A stretch of 64,000 nucleotides of DNA from Bradyrhizobium sp. 164 (GCF_023073715.1 NZ_JADPKA010000017.1:24323-88322), one strand, 5' to 3'. Counted from the stretch's first letter, positions 32,314-42,206 are shown. The notes: generated from the letters alone by a model not told the origin. Numbers and translations are program-made.

Positions 32314-32559
32314 CTAATCGACGAACTCCGCGCCGAACTCGCAGCCGATGCGCCAGCGCAGGCGGCATTGGCGGGAATAATCGGGCGCGAAGATGATGGT
32401 GAATTGCGGCGGCACTTCCAGGAATTCCGCCACCACTTTCACGCCGCCATCCGAGATATCCGTGATCGTGCAGTCGCGCGGCAGCGAGCCCGCGCCAAAG
32501 TGGATTTTGGCGAGCCGGCTGCATACCCGACGTTCGCTTCTCCGGCGATTTGCAAGCAT
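32314..32559 (-). CDS. Small PilZ domain protein
   Basis: An 81-residue protein that is almost only a PilZ domain. RRRSERR (residues 5-11) supplies the Arg motif that grips cyclic di-GMP, and DISDGGVKV supplies the D/N-x-S-x-x-G motif. It may link second-messenger levels to pili or motility. Its upstream side faces comM. The stop codon is 81 bases from the TadD-like gene start, so the two could share a transcript. Confidence 0.85.
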   Translation of the reverse strand: MLANRRRSERRVCSRLAKIHFGAGSLPRDCTITDISDGGVKVVAEFLEVPPQFTIIFAPDYSRQCRLRWRIGCEFGAEFVD

Positions 32560-32786
32560 TTGAATTCTTCACCCGTTAGACCACGGCCCATCCCGCAAGG
32601 GTAGGAGTAGCGGACATTCGTTGGAATGTGCTGAGGAGAGCCGCTCGCATTCGAGGTGTAGTGTCCGCTTCACGTTTACGATCGGGTAGGATTTTCTCGG
32701 TCCTAGGGCATGTTCCCGTATTGTTCTTGCGAAAGGCGCTAGGCTCTGCTACCCCTAATTGCGCGAAAGGGCAGGCTGGTTCGAGC

Positions 32787-34325
32787 ATGGTTCAGCGGGT
32801 TTCTACCGTCGCCTTTGAGGGGATTGAGGCCCGTGCGGTCGACGTGCAGGTGCAGGTCGCCCCGGGGCTGCCGGCCTTCGCCATCGTCGGCCTGCCGGAC
32901 AAGGCGGTGTCGGAGGCACGCGAGCGGGTCCGTTCGGCTCTGATCGCCTCGGGGCTGGCGCTGCCGGCGCGGCGGATCATCGTCAATCTGGCCCCGGCCG
33001 ACCTGCCCAAGGAGGGCAGCCATTACGACCTGCCGATCGCGCTCGGGCTGATGGCGGCGATCGGCGCGATCCCGCCCGATGCACTGACCGGCTTCACAGT
33101 TCTCGGCGAGCTCGGCCTCGACGGACCGATCGCGCCGGTCGCAGGTGTCCTGCCCGCCGCGATCGGCGCCAATGCGCGCGAGGAGGGCCTGATCTGCCCG
33201 GCAGCCTGCGGCTCGGAGGCGGCCTGGGCGAGCCCGGACATCCAGATCATGGCCGCACAATCACTCATTCAGATCGCCAACCATTTCAAGGGCACGCAGG
33301 TGCTGTCGCGGCCCTCACCGAAGGTGCATGAGGCCGCCGCCTCGTCCCTCGACCTGCGCGATATCAAGGGCCAGGAGAGCGCCAAGCGGGCGCTGGAGAT
33401 CGCAGCCGCGGGCGGACATCACCTGCTGATGATCGGCGCGCCCGGCGCCGGCAAATCGATGCTGGCGGCGCGCCTGCCCTCGATCCTGCCGCCGCTGTCG
33501 CCCGGCGAACTGCTCGAAGTCTCGATGATCGCGTCCGTCGCCGGCGAGATCGAGGGCGGCGCGCTGACCGCGCGGCGGCCGTTCCGCTCGCCGCATCATT
33601 CCGCCAGCATGGCCGCGCTCACCGGTGGCGGCGTGCGCGCCAAACCCGGCGAGATCTCGCTGGCGCATCAGGGTGTGCTGTTCCTCGACGAGCTGCCGGA
33701 GTTCGATCCGCGCGTGCTGGATTCGCTGCGCCAGCCCCTGGAGAACGGCGAGGTCGCGGTGTCGCGCGCCAATCATCGCGTCACCTACCCTGCCCGCTTC
33801 ATGCTGGTGGCCGCGATGAATCCGTGCCGCTGCGGCAACGCGTTCGAGCCGGGCTATGCCTGCAAGCGCGGCCGCATCGACCGCTGCACCGGCGACTACC
33901 AGGCGCGCATCTCCGGTCCGTTGATGGATCGCATCGATCTGCGCATCGAGGTGCCGGCGGTGACCGCGGCCGATTTGATTCTGCCGCCGCCGGCGGAAGG
34001 CTCCGCCGAAGTCGCCGCGCGCGTGGCGGCGGCACGCGACATCCAGCTTGCGCGTTATGCGGATGCCGGCCTGCCGAACGTCCGTACCAATGCCGAGGCG
34101 CCGGCCTCGGTCCTCGAAGAGATCGCAAAACCGGATGCGCAAGGCGCCAAGCTATTGCGGGACGCGGCGGAGACCATGCGGCTGTCGGCGCGCGGCTATC
34201 ACCGCGTGCTGCGGGTCGCGCGCACACTGGCCGATCTCGACAACGCGGACAAGATCGGCCGGCTGCACCTCGCCGAAGCGCTATCCTACCGCGCACTCGC
34301 GGAGGATGTGCGGCAGATGGCGTGA
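32787..34325 (+). CDS. YifB/ComM family Mg-chelatase-like AAA ATPase
   Basis: A 512-residue protein. An N-terminal Lon-protease-like domain (VEVxVAxGLPAFAIVGLPDKAV form) is followed by the AAA core with Walker A GAPGAGKSMLAARLPS, Walker B VLFLDELPEF, and AMNPCRCGN with a Cys-rich zinc-like patch (CRCGNAF, GYACKRG), then a C-terminal Mg_chelatase_C domain ending LADLDNADKIGRLHLAEAL. ComM of Vibrio is a branch-migration helicase used in natural transformation. Start ATG 32787 matches the family; the frame is open 53 codons upstream. There is no competence operon nearby. Confidence 0.92.
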   Translation: MVQRVSTVAFEGIEARAVDVQVQVAPGLPAFAIVGLPDKAVSEARERVRSALIASGLALPARRIIVNLAPADLPKEGSHYDLPIALGLMAAIGAIPPDALTGFTVLGELGLDGPIAPVAGVLPAAIGANAREEGLICPAACGSEAAWASPDIQIMAAQSLIQIANHFKGTQVLSRPSPKVHEAAASSLDLRDIKGQESAKRALEIAAAGGHHLLMIGAPGAGKSMLAARLPSILPPLSPGELLEVSMIASVAGEIEGGALTARRPFRSPHHSASMAALTGGGVRAKPGEISLAHQGVLFLDELPEFDPRVLDSLRQPLENGEVAVSRANHRVTYPARFMLVAAMNPCRCGNAFEPGYACKRGRIDRCTGDYQARISGPLMDRIDLRIEVPAVTAADLILPPPAEGSAEVAARVAAARDIQLARYADAGLPNVRTNAEAPASVLEEIAKPDAQGAKLLRDAAETMRLSARGYHRVLRVARTLADLDNADKIGRLHLAEALSYRALAEDVRQMA

Positions 34326-34433
34326 AGCACACGCGCATCAACCCGGCGGTAACGAGTTTCCTTTACGCTCTGCAAACCATAAGCCCCATGTGTTTCCAAC
34401 TCGAGTTCCCGAGGGGCGGGCGAGTAGAGTGTC

Positions 34434-34901
34434 ATGTTGCGTTTCAAGATCCTGGCCTCGGTTGTTCCCCTGTTGGCGGCGGCGGTGTTCGCCCGCGGCG
34501 AGATCGGATCGGTCTCGCATCCCTGCATTGCCCTGGGCGAGTCCTCGGTCGAGCTCACCTCCCTGTTCTGGACCGCCGGCGTGCATGTCGCCTTCACCGA
34601 TGATCCCGCGCAGGCCACGGTACGGGTCCAGGTCACCGACAATGCGGACGCTGCGGACTTCGCGGTGGTCGACGACGGCCTCGGCTCGGAATCGGAATCC
34701 TGCCAGGGCAATCCGTGGACACGCCTGGTCTCAATCGCCGCGCAGCCCGTCGACGGCGGCCAGGTAATCTATCTCTCCACCGAAGGGCCGGCCGATTACC
34801 GCATCTATGTGCGCTCGAAGACGTTCTCGCAGCGCGAGGCCGCGGCGCTGATCGTCGGCGCCCGCGGCGGCCATGGCCGCCTGCAGGCCGCCTCACTCTA
34901 A
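34434..34901 (+). CDS. Small exported protein of unknown function
   Basis: A 155-residue protein with a short signal-like N-terminus (FKILASVVPLLAAAVFA), followed by a beta-rich domain with two cysteines (HPCIALG and SESCQGN), which could form a disulfide in the periplasm. I do not recognise the family. It stands 108 bases after comM on the same strand. Confidence 0.65.
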   Translation: MLRFKILASVVPLLAAAVFARGEIGSVSHPCIALGESSVELTSLFWTAGVHVAFTDDPAQATVRVQVTDNADAADFAVVDDGLGSESESCQGNPWTRLVSIAAQPVDGGQVIYLSTEGPADYRIYVRSKTFSQREAAALIVGARGGHGRLQAASL

Positions 34902-34942
34902 ACCGCGGTGAGATCACGATCGCGCTTTAGCTTCTTGTTTGC

Positions 34943-34987
34943 GCATGACCTTTTTGGAAAATCGCTGCACACTTTTGCGGATCATGC
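34943..34987. repeat. Palindromic repeat with GCATGAYC ends, copy 1
   Basis: GCATGACC at the left and GGATCATGC at the right, with GGAAAA and TTTT inside, fold as a hairpin. The same pattern is better preserved at 43412-43461. It resembles a palindrome that is very common in Hyphomicrobiales. Confidence 0.6.
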
Positions 34988-34996
34988 TCTGAAGCG

Positions 34997-35012
34997 TTAA
35001 CACCTCGTCAAC
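34997..35012. promoter_or_regulatory. CtrA-box-like site upstream of hybrid kinase
   Basis: TTAACACCTCGTCAAC matches the CtrA consensus TTAA-N7-TTAAC at 8 of 9 fixed positions. It lies 100 bases ahead of the kinase gene. One such site can occur by chance. Confidence 0.35.
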
Positions 35013-35111
35013 CCTGTTTGGAGGCGGCGCCAAAGCCTCAAGCTGTTCGCAAGGTCGACGCGACATCGTCGCACACGGCGGGCACGGGGTTTCGGACAAG
35101 GGTCGGTGGCG

Positions 35112-37337
35112 ATGGGTCGGACGTTCCGGATCAAGGTGCGCATGCGCCGCTTCAGGCGACAGCATCCCCGTATCGCCTTCGCGCTCCGCTCCTTCATGAT
35201 CTTCTCGGCGACGTTCGGCGCCGCCTATGGCTTCGTCTCCGGCAGCCGGTCCGAGAATTCCGGCTACGATCCCAACGCCTTTGCGATCGGCGCGAGCTTC
35301 CTGTTCGCGCTGGCGTGCCTTGGTCTTGCGACGCTGAGCATGCGGCTGCGCTTCGTCAACAAGCGGCTGCGTTCGCTCGCCGCCCACAACGAGGCGCTGA
35401 TCGACCGCAATTGGGAGCTCAAGGAAGCCGAAGAGCGCGCCCGCAGCCTGTTCGAGCAGCAGGGCGACCTGATCGTGCTGCGCGACACGAGCGGCCGCAT
35501 CACCTTTGCCAATGACGCCTATTGCGCGCTGGCCGGACAGGCCCGGAGCGCGCTGGTCGGCACACGCTTCGACTTCGACGTGCTGGAGCAGGGCGACAGC
35601 GCGCGCGAGAGCAGCGGCACGCGCGTTCACGACCAGAAAATCGCAACCCCGCTCGGTGCGCGCTGGATCGCCTGGCGCGAGGGCTATGTGCGCCGCGATG
35701 CCGGCCAGCCCGCCGAATTGCAGAGCGTCGGGCGCGACGTCACCGACCGCACCGAGACCGAGCGCGCTTTGTCCGACGCGCGCGATCAGGCCGATGCCGC
35801 CAACCGCGCGAAGTCGCGTTTCCTCGCGATGGCCTCGCACGAAATCCGCACGCCCCTCAACGGCATCATCGGCATGGGCAGCCTCTTGCTCGACACCACG
35901 CTGACGCCGGAGCAGACGACCTACGCCAGGGCGGTGAAAACTTCGGGCGAAGCACTGATGGCGCTGATCGAGGAGCTGCTCGATTATTCCAAGATCGAAG
36001 CCGGCAAGCTCGATCTCGAGCAGCGTCCGTTCGCCTTGTCCACGCTGGTCGAGGAGATCACCGAGCTTCTGGCGCCGCGTGCGCAGGCCAAGACTCTCGA
36101 GATCGCGTCCTATATCGACGAGCGCCTGCCGCTCGAGGTGGTGGGGGACGCCGCGCGGCTGCGCCAGGTGCTGCTCAACCTCGCCGGCAACGCCATCAAG
36201 TTCACCGCGAGCGGCGGCGTCGCGCTGATCGTCGAGCCCGGCATCCGGCCGAACGAGATCAGCTTCCTGGTCCGCGACACCGGCATCGGCATCGCGCCGG
36301 AAGCGCAATCGCGCATCTTCCGGGAGTTCGAGCAGGCGGACGAGCGCGTCGCGCGCACCTATGGCGGCACCGGACTCGGCCTGTCCATCAGCGAGCGCAT
36401 CGTCAAGCGCATGGGCGGCCGGATCACGCTCGAGAGCGAACCGGGCAGGGGGTCGACCTTCGAGGTCGCGGTGCCGCTAGCCCCGTCACAAGCAGGTAGC
36501 GGACAGACGGCATTCGCCTGCCCCGAACTCGCCGGCAAGCCGATTCTCCTCGTCGCCGAGGGCATCGAGGCGTCGCTGATCGCACGGCGCCTGGAGCGCT
36601 GGGGCGGTCAGACCTGCATGGTGGCGGACGCCGCCGTGGCTCAAGCGCTGCTGCCGGAGCGTTCATGGCACGCCATGCTGGTCGATCGCGCGATCGGTCC
36701 CGCCGCTTCCGACCATCTCGGCGAAACCGCGCGGGCGCATGCGATGCAGCGCCTGGTGCTGCTGACCTCGAGCTCGCGCCATGAGGAACTGTCCCCGGCC
36801 TTCACCGGATTCCTGGTGAAGCCGCTGCGCGCCGCCTCGCTCGCGACACGCCTTTCGCTGACGCCGGAGGTCGCCTCGCCCGAGCTCGCACCGCAGCCAT
36901 TGGCCGAATCCAAAACTGCAACGCCGGCGAAAGGGCTGTCGATCCTCGTTGCCGAGGACAACGAGATCAATGCGCTGTTGATGCGCTCGCTGCTGACGAA
37001 ACTCGGCCACCGCGTCGTCATCGCTATCCACGGCGAGGCGGCGCTGGAATCCTGGCTCGCCGCCTCATCGGCCGGCACGCCCTATGATCTCGTGCTGATG
37101 GATATCCAGATGCCGCAGCTCGACGGCATTGAGACGACAAAGCGCATTCGCGCGCATGAGGCGGCCATGGGTCGCCAGCGCATGCCGATCCTGGCGCTCA
37201 CCGCCAATACGCTGGTCGAGGACCGCTACGCTTGCTTCGAGGCAGGCATGAATGGATTCCTGATCAAGCCGCTCGACCGCGAGAAGCTGGATCAGGCGCT
37301 GGCGGGGCTGGCCGCGTCCCGCCACCTGAGTGTCTGA
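35112..37337 (+). CDS. Hybrid sensor histidine kinase with PAS domain and tandem receivers
   Basis: A 741-residue membrane kinase. Two membrane helices (about 25-43 and 55-77) are followed by a coiled coil, a PAS domain (110-215), HisKA with the phosphorylated His in FLAMASHEIRTPLNGI, and HATPase with NLAGNAIKF, DTGIGI and GTGLGL. Next is a degenerate receiver (about 480-590; LVAEGIE lacks the acidic pair, though MLVDRAIG keeps an Asp), then a complete receiver (LVAEDNEINALL, LMDIQMPQLDG, LTAN, IKPLD). The input signal and partner are unknown; no histidine phosphotransferase or response regulator gene is adjacent. The start could also be the GTG at 35106. Confidence 0.93.
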   Translation: MGRTFRIKVRMRRFRRQHPRIAFALRSFMIFSATFGAAYGFVSGSRSENSGYDPNAFAIGASFLFALACLGLATLSMRLRFVNKRLRSLAAHNEALIDRNWELKEAEERARSLFEQQGDLIVLRDTSGRITFANDAYCALAGQARSALVGTRFDFDVLEQGDSARESSGTRVHDQKIATPLGARWIAWREGYVRRDAGQPAELQSVGRDVTDRTETERALSDARDQADAANRAKSRFLAMASHEIRTPLNGIIGMGSLLLDTTLTPEQTTYARAVKTSGEALMALIEELLDYSKIEAGKLDLEQRPFALSTLVEEITELLAPRAQAKTLEIASYIDERLPLEVVGDAARLRQVLLNLAGNAIKFTASGGVALIVEPGIRPNEISFLVRDTGIGIAPEAQSRIFREFEQADERVARTYGGTGLGLSISERIVKRMGGRITLESEPGRGSTFEVAVPLAPSQAGSGQTAFACPELAGKPILLVAEGIEASLIARRLERWGGQTCMVADAAVAQALLPERSWHAMLVDRAIGPAASDHLGETARAHAMQRLVLLTSSSRHEELSPAFTGFLVKPLRAASLATRLSLTPEVASPELAPQPLAESKTATPAKGLSILVAEDNEINALLMRSLLTKLGHRVVIAIHGEAALESWLAASSAGTPYDLVLMDIQMPQLDGIETTKRIRAHEAAMGRQRMPILALTANTLVEDRYACFEAGMNGFLIKPLDREKLDQALAGLAASRHLSV

Positions 37338-37445
37338 TCCAGAATTTCACGAAAACCTCGGCCCGACCGGCAGTCGATAATTGAAATCGGCCTCGTTGCG
37401 CGTCACCATCCCCGAGGGGACGTTTTGCAATAGGGGACTTTGCGC

Positions 37446-38075
37446 ATGAACGTGCTTTGCCGCCTCGCACTCATTGTCCTTATCGCTGGAATTTCCCGAC
37501 ACACCGCGGCCGATACGCCGGAACTCATCACATCGCTCAAGCAAGGCGGCTACGTGCTGGTGTTTCGGCACACCGCCACCGATGACAGCCAAAAGGACGT
37601 CTACCCTTTCAAATTCGACGACATGAGCGCGCAGCGCCAGCTCAGTGAAAAGGGCAGGGACATGGCGCGTCAGATCGGGACAGCGGTCAAGGATCTCGCG
37701 ATTCCGATCGGCGAGGTCTACACCAGCCGGCTGAACCGCGCGGTCGAGGCGGGCAAGCTGATCTCCGGCCGCGAGGTCAAGCCGGTCGATGCGCTAACGG
37801 ACAGCAGCAACGCCAGTGCGTCGGGAATGGCCAACCCGACGGGTGCAAATGCAAAGGCGGGCCAAGCCGTGCGTCATCTCGTCGATACGCCGCCGAAGGC
37901 CAGCACCAACACGTTCCTGATCACCCATAAGACGAACATCGCCGATGCCTTCGGCAAGGAGGCCGGCGACGTGCAGGAAGGCGAAGCCTTCGTCTACAAG
38001 GCCAGCAGCTCCGGCCCCGCCATCTTTGCGGGGCGCATCAGGCTAGCGGACTGGAATACGAAGGCAGGCAAGTGA
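37446..38075 (+). CDS. Exported histidine phosphatase superfamily protein
   Basis: A 209-residue protein with a signal-like N-terminus (LCRLALIVLIAGIS) and a histidine phosphatase fold. The usual RHG motif reads RHT (VLVFRHTATDD, His 42), and the second His is in LITHKTNIADAF. TSRLNRAVEAGKLI supplies the expected Arg region. Periplasmic phosphatase activity is plausible but the substrate is unknown. The last 33 bases overlap the 3' end of the convergent gene. Confidence 0.8.
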   Translation: MNVLCRLALIVLIAGISRHTAADTPELITSLKQGGYVLVFRHTATDDSQKDVYPFKFDDMSAQRQLSEKGRDMARQIGTAVKDLAIPIGEVYTSRLNRAVEAGKLISGREVKPVDALTDSSNASASGMANPTGANAKAGQAVRHLVDTPPKASTNTFLITHKTNIADAFGKEAGDVQEGEAFVYKASSSGPAIFAGRIRLADWNTKAGK

Positions 38076-38396
38076 GCCAACCAGCGGCGGCGTGCCAGCT
38101 AGGGTAACGGCCAGGTCGGGAGCCGAGCATGCCCCGTGCCGTCGGGCGGGACTCAGTCCGTCGGCATGCGAAAGAAAACGCGGCGCAGTGAGCTTATCAG
38201 GCGGCGCTCGGTCGGCTTTGAAGATGGTGTCCGCTTTTGCCGCGCGCTTGCAATGTGGGCACACGAAAAGATGCGCGATGATCGGCGTCGGCTCGTCCGC
38301 CAGCAGTTCGGAGCGAAACCACTTCATCTCGATGTGGCAGTCCGGGCAGATCGGAGCTTCAAGCTGCTCCGCAGCGCTTCTGAGACGATCAACCAT
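38043..38396 (-). CDS. Small zinc-ribbon-like protein
   Basis: A 117-residue frame. Two CxxC knuckles, CPDC (residues 17-20) and CPHC (residues 46-49), with MKWFRSELL between, look like a real zinc ribbon. The C-terminal half after residue 60 is Pro/Arg/Ala-rich and overlaps the neighbour's end, so it could be partly noise or a longer reading than used. The function is unknown. Confidence 0.55.
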   Translation of the reverse strand: MVDRLRSAAEQLEAPICPDCHIEMKWFRSELLADEPTPIIAHLFVCPHCKRAAKADTIFKADRAPPDKLTAPRFLSHADGLSPARRHGACSAPDLAVTLAGTPPLVGSLACLRIPVR

Positions 38397-38501
38397 AGTG
38401 CCTCTCCGCCGTTCTTGAAGGCATAGCGGAATACCGATTTTAGGTCTGCAACAAAAGACACTCAGCCCAACCAGCCAGGGGGGCCATGTTCACCGGCGCG
38501 A

Positions 38502-39458
38502 TTACAGCCGCCTGAGCGCCACGCTCTCCACCGTGTGGTCGGCGCCCTTCTTCAGGATCAGCGTCGCGCGGGGCCGGGTCGGCAGGATGTTGTCCTCGAG
38601 ATTGGCGAGATTGGTGCGCTCCCAGATCGCGATCGCGGTGGCGGTGGCTTCCTCATCCGACAACAGCGCGTAGCGGTTGAAGTAGGATTTCGGGTTGGTG
38701 AAGGCGGTGTCGCGCAGCGCCAGGAAGCGCTTGATGTACCATTGCCGCAGCGCCGCCTCGTCGGCGTCGATATAGACCGAGAAATCGAAGAAGTCGGAGA
38801 CCACAGGCACCGCCTTGCCGTCGCGCGGCAGCTTGCCCGTCTGCAGCACGTTGACGCCTTCGACGATCAGGATGTCGGGCTGGTCGATCTCGGCCCACTG
38901 GTTCGGCACGATGTCGTAGGTCAGATGCGAATAGACCGGCGCGCGCACATGACGACGTCCGGACTTGATGTCGGAGAGGAAGCTGAGCAGCAGTGGCAGG
39001 TCGTAGCTCTCGGGAAAACCCTTCTTCTGCATGATGCCCTGCCGATCGAGCACCGCGTTGGGGTAGAGAAACCCGTCGGTGGTGATCAGCTCGACCTTCG
39101 GGCGCGGCGACCAGCGCGCCAAGAGGGCCTGGAGCACGCGGGCCGTGGTGGATTTGCCCACCGCGACCGAGCCGGCAACGCCGATGATATAGGGCACCTT
39201 GCGGTCGCGGATGTTGAGGAATTGCCGCTCGGCGTAATACAGGCGCTGCATCGCATCGACGTAGATCGAGAGCAGGCGCGACAGCGGCAGGTAAATGTCC
39301 TCGACCTCCTGGAGGTCGAGGCGGTCGTGCAGCGAGCGCAGCCGGTCGAACTCGCCCGGCTCCAGCGTCATCGGCGTGTCGTCGCGCAGGCGCGCCCATT
39401 CTTCGCGCGTATAGACGCGGTACGGATTATACTGCTGCTCGGGTGCGCGGATATCCAT
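38502..39458 (-). CDS. coaA: Pantothenate kinase (type I)
   Basis: A 318-residue enzyme for the first step of CoA synthesis. The P-loop is [18 protein letters not shown], followed by [16 protein letters not shown], and [13 protein letters not shown] and [22 protein letters not shown] are typical (the last shown in part: [10 protein letters not shown]). It is last in the his run, 21 bases after hisE, a linkage that is common in rhizobia. Confidence 0.96.
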   Translation of the reverse strand: MDIRAPEQQYNPYRVYTREEWARLRDDTPMTLEPGEFDRLRSLHDRLDLQEVEDIYLPLSRLLSIYVDAMQRLYYAERQFLNIRDRKVPYIIGVAGSVAVGKSTTARVLQALLARWSPRPKVELITTDGFLYPNAVLDRQGIMQKKGFPESYDLPLLLSFLSDIKSGRRHVRAPVYSHLTYDIVPNQWAEIDQPDILIVEGVNVLQTGKLPRDGKAVPVVSDFFDFSVYIDADEAALRQWYIKRFLALRDTAFTNPKSYFNRYALLSDEEATATAIAIWERTNLANLEDNILPTRPRATLILKKGADHTVESVALRRL

Positions 39459-39479
39459 GACGCGATCTTTCCACCTCGG

Positions 39480-39806
39480 CTAGTTGCCGCTCTTGCGCGA
39501 CGCCTTTTCTTCCAACCCTGACATCGACGTCCGCTTGTCCAGCGCGGCCTCGACCTCCTCCAGCTTTACGCCGCGGGCCTTGAGCAGCACAAGGAAATGG
39601 TAGAGCAGATCGGCGCTCTCGGCGATCAGATGCGCGCGATCGTTTTCGACTGCTGCGATTACGGTTTCGACTGCCTCCTCACCGAACTTCTTGGCGCAAT
39701 GCTCGGCGCCCTTGTCCAGAAGCTTGCGGGTATAGGAGGCCTCGCCACCGGCGGCCGCGCGGGCATCGATGGTCTCGGCCAGATCATGGATCGTGAAACG
39801 CGGCAT
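39480..39806 (-). CDS. hisE: Phosphoribosyl-ATP pyrophosphatase
   Basis: A 108-residue all-helical enzyme for the second step of histidine synthesis. [21 protein letters not shown] shown by its ends ([10 protein letters not shown] and [14 protein letters not shown]) and [13 protein letters not shown] carry the metal-binding Glu/Asp residues. The ATG at 39806 (MPRFTIHDL) fits the family; an upstream start would add 15 residues of no homology. HisI is separate and not in the window. Confidence 0.95.
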   Translation of the reverse strand: MPRFTIHDLAETIDARAAAGGEASYTRKLLDKGAEHCAKKFGEEAVETVIAAVENDRAHLIAESADLLYHFLVLLKARGVKLEEVEAALDKRTSMSGLEEKASRKSGN

Positions 39807-39885
39807 ACGGAATACTCGGAAAACGCGATACGGCCGAACGAGCCGTCCCACACGGCTCGTGTAGCACTTTTACGAACGGGAGTCG

Positions 39886-40659
39886 TCAGGCATCGAGGCG
39901 CATGGGCAGCCCGCGCCGTGCCATATGCTCCTTGGCTTCGCGGATGGTGAATTCCCCGAAGTGGAAGATCGAGGCCGCCAGCACGGCGGTGGCGTGCCCG
40001 TCGCGGATACCGTCGACGAGATGGTCAAGATTGCCGACGCCGCCCGAGGCAATCACCGGAACGGAGACGCTGTCGGCGATCGCGCGGGTCAGCGGAATGT
40101 CAAAGCCCTGCCTGGTGCCGTCGCGATCCATCGAGGTGAGCAGGATCTCGCCGGCGCCGAGCGAGACCACTTCCTGGGCATATTCGATGGCATCGATGCC
40201 GGTCGAATTGCGCCCGCCATGGGTGAAGATCTCCCAGCGGTCGCCGCCCGGACGCTTGACGCGCTTGGCATCGATCGCCACCACCACGCATTGCTCGCCG
40301 AATTTTTCGGCCGCTTCCTTGACGAACTCCCGCCGTGATACCGCGGCGCTATTGATCGAGACCTTGTCGGCGCCGGCGCGCAGCAGCGTCTTGATGTCGT
40401 TGACCTCACGCACGCCGCCGCCGACGGTGACAGGCATGAAGCAGGCTTCTGCCGTGCGCCGGACCACATCAAGCATGATGCCGCGGTTCTCATGGGTCGC
40501 AGTGATGTCGAGGAAGGTAAGCTCGTCGGCCCCAGCGGCATCATAGGCGATTGCGGCCTCGACAGGGTCGCCGGCATCGCGCAAATCGACGAAATTCACG
40601 CCCTTGACGACCCTTCCGTCCTTGACGTCGAGGCAGGGGATCACGCGCACCTTGAACAT
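39886..40659 (-). CDS. hisF: Imidazole glycerol phosphate synthase, cyclase subunit HisF
   Basis: A 257-residue TIM barrel that takes ammonia from HisH and makes imidazole glycerol phosphate and [23 protein letters not shown] carries the catalytic Asp, and [20 protein letters not shown] and [15 protein letters not shown] carry the phosphate sites and second Asp. It lies 10 bases after hisA. Confidence 0.97.
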   Translation of the reverse strand: MFKVRVIPCLDVKDGRVVKGVNFVDLRDAGDPVEAAIAYDAAGADELTFLDITATHENRGIMLDVVRRTAEACFMPVTVGGGVREVNDIKTLLRAGADKVSINSAAVSRREFVKEAAEKFGEQCVVVAIDAKRVKRPGGDRWEIFTHGGRNSTGIDAIEYAQEVVSLGAGEILLTSMDRDGTRQGFDIPLTRAIADSVSVPVIASGGVGNLDHLVDGIRDGHATAVLAASIFHFGEFTIREAKEHMARRGLPMRLDA

Positions 40660-40669
40660 TGGATGCCTC

Positions 40670-41401
40670 CTAGCGCGCGTTACGGATCAAAGCGAGGGCG
40701 GCGGCGGGATCAAGCCGGCCATCATAGAGCGCGCGGCCTGCGATCGCGCCGGCGAGCTTCTTGGCGCGCGGCGTCAGCATCGCCTTGACGTCCTCGATCG
40801 AAGCAAGGCCGCCGGAGGCGATCACCGGAATCGAAATCGCGTCCGCCAGCGCAATGGTCGCGTCCAGATTCAGGCCCTTGAGCAGACCGTCGCGTGCGAT
40901 GTCGGTGAAGATGATGGCGGCAACGCCGGCGTCCTCGAACCGCTGCGCGATCTCCAGCACTGTGACCTGCGAGGTCTCGGCCCAGCCTTCGACAGCGACC
41001 TTGCCGTCGCGGGCGTCTAACCCGACCGCGACGCGGCTGGGGAATTGCTTCGCCGCCGCCTTCACCAATTCAGGGTCGCGCACCGCGGCGGTGCCGATGA
41101 TGACGCGGGTGATGCCCTTGCCGAGCCAGGCTTCAACCGTCGCGAGATCGCGAATGCCGCCGCCGAGCTGCACCGGAATCTTGATCGTCTTCAGCATCAC
41201 CTCGACGGCCTGCGCATTGACCGGCTTGCCGGCAAAGGCGCCGTCGAGATCGACGACGTGGAGATACTCAAAGCCCTGCGCGGCGAAGCTCTGCGCCTGC
41301 GCCGCGGGATCGAGATTGAATACGGTGGCGCGCGCCATGTCGCCTTGCTCGAGACGCACGCACTGGCCGTTCTTGAGATCGATCGCGGGGAAGAGAATCA
41401 T
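40670..41401 (-). CDS. hisA: 1-(5-phosphoribosyl)-5-[(5-phosphoribosylamino)methylideneamino] imidazole-4-carboxamide isomerase
   Basis: A 243-residue TIM barrel doing the fourth step of histidine synthesis. [19 protein letters not shown] has the first catalytic Asp, [17 protein letters not shown] and [15 protein letters not shown] the second. It precedes hisF by 10 bases; upstream is a palindromic repeat of 78 bases, then hisH. Confidence 0.97.
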   Translation of the reverse strand: MILFPAIDLKNGQCVRLEQGDMARATVFNLDPAAQAQSFAAQGFEYLHVVDLDGAFAGKPVNAQAVEVMLKTIKIPVQLGGGIRDLATVEAWLGKGITRVIIGTAAVRDPELVKAAAKQFPSRVAVGLDARDGKVAVEGWAETSQVTVLEIAQRFEDAGVAAIIFTDIARDGLLKGLNLDATIALADAISIPVIASGGLASIEDVKAMLTPRAKKLAGAIAGRALYDGRLDPAAALALIRNAR

Positions 41402-41455
41402 GTTGCACCTGCTCCCGTCCCCATCGTAGGAACGGACCTGTCAGCTATGCACTCC

Positions 41456-41533
41456 GTCATTGCGAGCGCAGCGAAGCAATCCAGACTGCCGCCGCGCAAA
41501 GACGCTGGATTGCTTCGCTTCGCTCGCAATGAC
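41456..41533. repeat. Interspersed palindromic repeat between hisH and hisA
   Basis: A nearly perfect 78 bp palindrome (GTCATTGCGAGCG... ends inverted). It is identical to 1917-1957 over about 40 bases. It lies inside the his operon and could fold in the mRNA and change hisA expression relative to hisH. Confidence 0.8.
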
Positions 41534-41555
41534 GAGGTGAAAGCCGTCGAATTCA

Positions 41556-42206
41556 TCACGGTTTCCATCGCAAAAAGTTCGAGATCAGGGCCAGCCCGAA
41601 CCGCTGGCTCTTCTCGGGGTGGAATTGCGTGCCGATCGCGGTGTCCTTCGCGACGATCGCGGTGACGGGCCCGCCATAGTCGGCGCGCGCCAGCACGTCC
41701 GCCTCGTTGGCGGGGTTGAGGTGATAGGAGTGCACGAAATAGGCGTGCTGGCCCTTGGGGCCAAGCGGCAGCTTGTTCAGCACCGGATGCTCGCGCAGCA
41801 CCTCGAGCGTGTTCCAGCCCATGTGCGGGATCTTCAGGTTTTCGTCGCGCGGCGTGATCTTCTCGACGTCGCCGCCGATCCAATTCAGCCCCTCCGTCGT
41901 GACGTGCTCCTTGCCGCGGCTCGCCATCAATTGCATGCCGACGCAGATGCCGAAGAACGGCCGCGCCTTGACGCGCACCGCTTCGGTGATGGCCTCAACC
42001 ATGCCGTTGACGGCGTCAAGTCCGCGCCGGCAATCGGCGAAAGCGCCGACGCCCGGCAGCACCAGACGGTCGGCGCTGTAGGCCTGGTCCGGATCGCTGG
42101 TAACGAATACCTTTTGCGGGTCCTCCAGGCTGCGCGCGGCACGTTCGAAGGCCTTGGCGGCGGAATGCAGATTGCCCGAACCGTAATCGATGATGGCGAC
42201 GCTCAT
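41556..42206 (-). CDS. hisH: Imidazole glycerol phosphate synthase, glutaminase subunit HisH
   Basis: A 216-residue class I glutamine amidotransferase that supplies ammonia to His[12 protein letters not shown] carries the catalytic Cys, and [13 protein letters not shown] carries the His and Glu. [17 protein letters not shown] opens the protein. The start overlaps the end of the DUF2628 gene by 4 bases (ATGA). Confidence 0.97.
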   Translation of the reverse strand: MSVAIIDYGSGNLHSAAKAFERAARSLEDPQKVFVTSDPDQAYSADRLVLPGVGAFADCRRGLDAVNGMVEAITEAVRVKARPFFGICVGMQLMASRGKEHVTTEGLNWIGGDVEKITPRDENLKIPHMGWNTLEVLREHPVLNKLPLGPKGQHAYFVHSYHLNPANEADVLARADYGGPVTAIVAKDTAIGTQFHPEKSQRFGLALISNFLRWKP

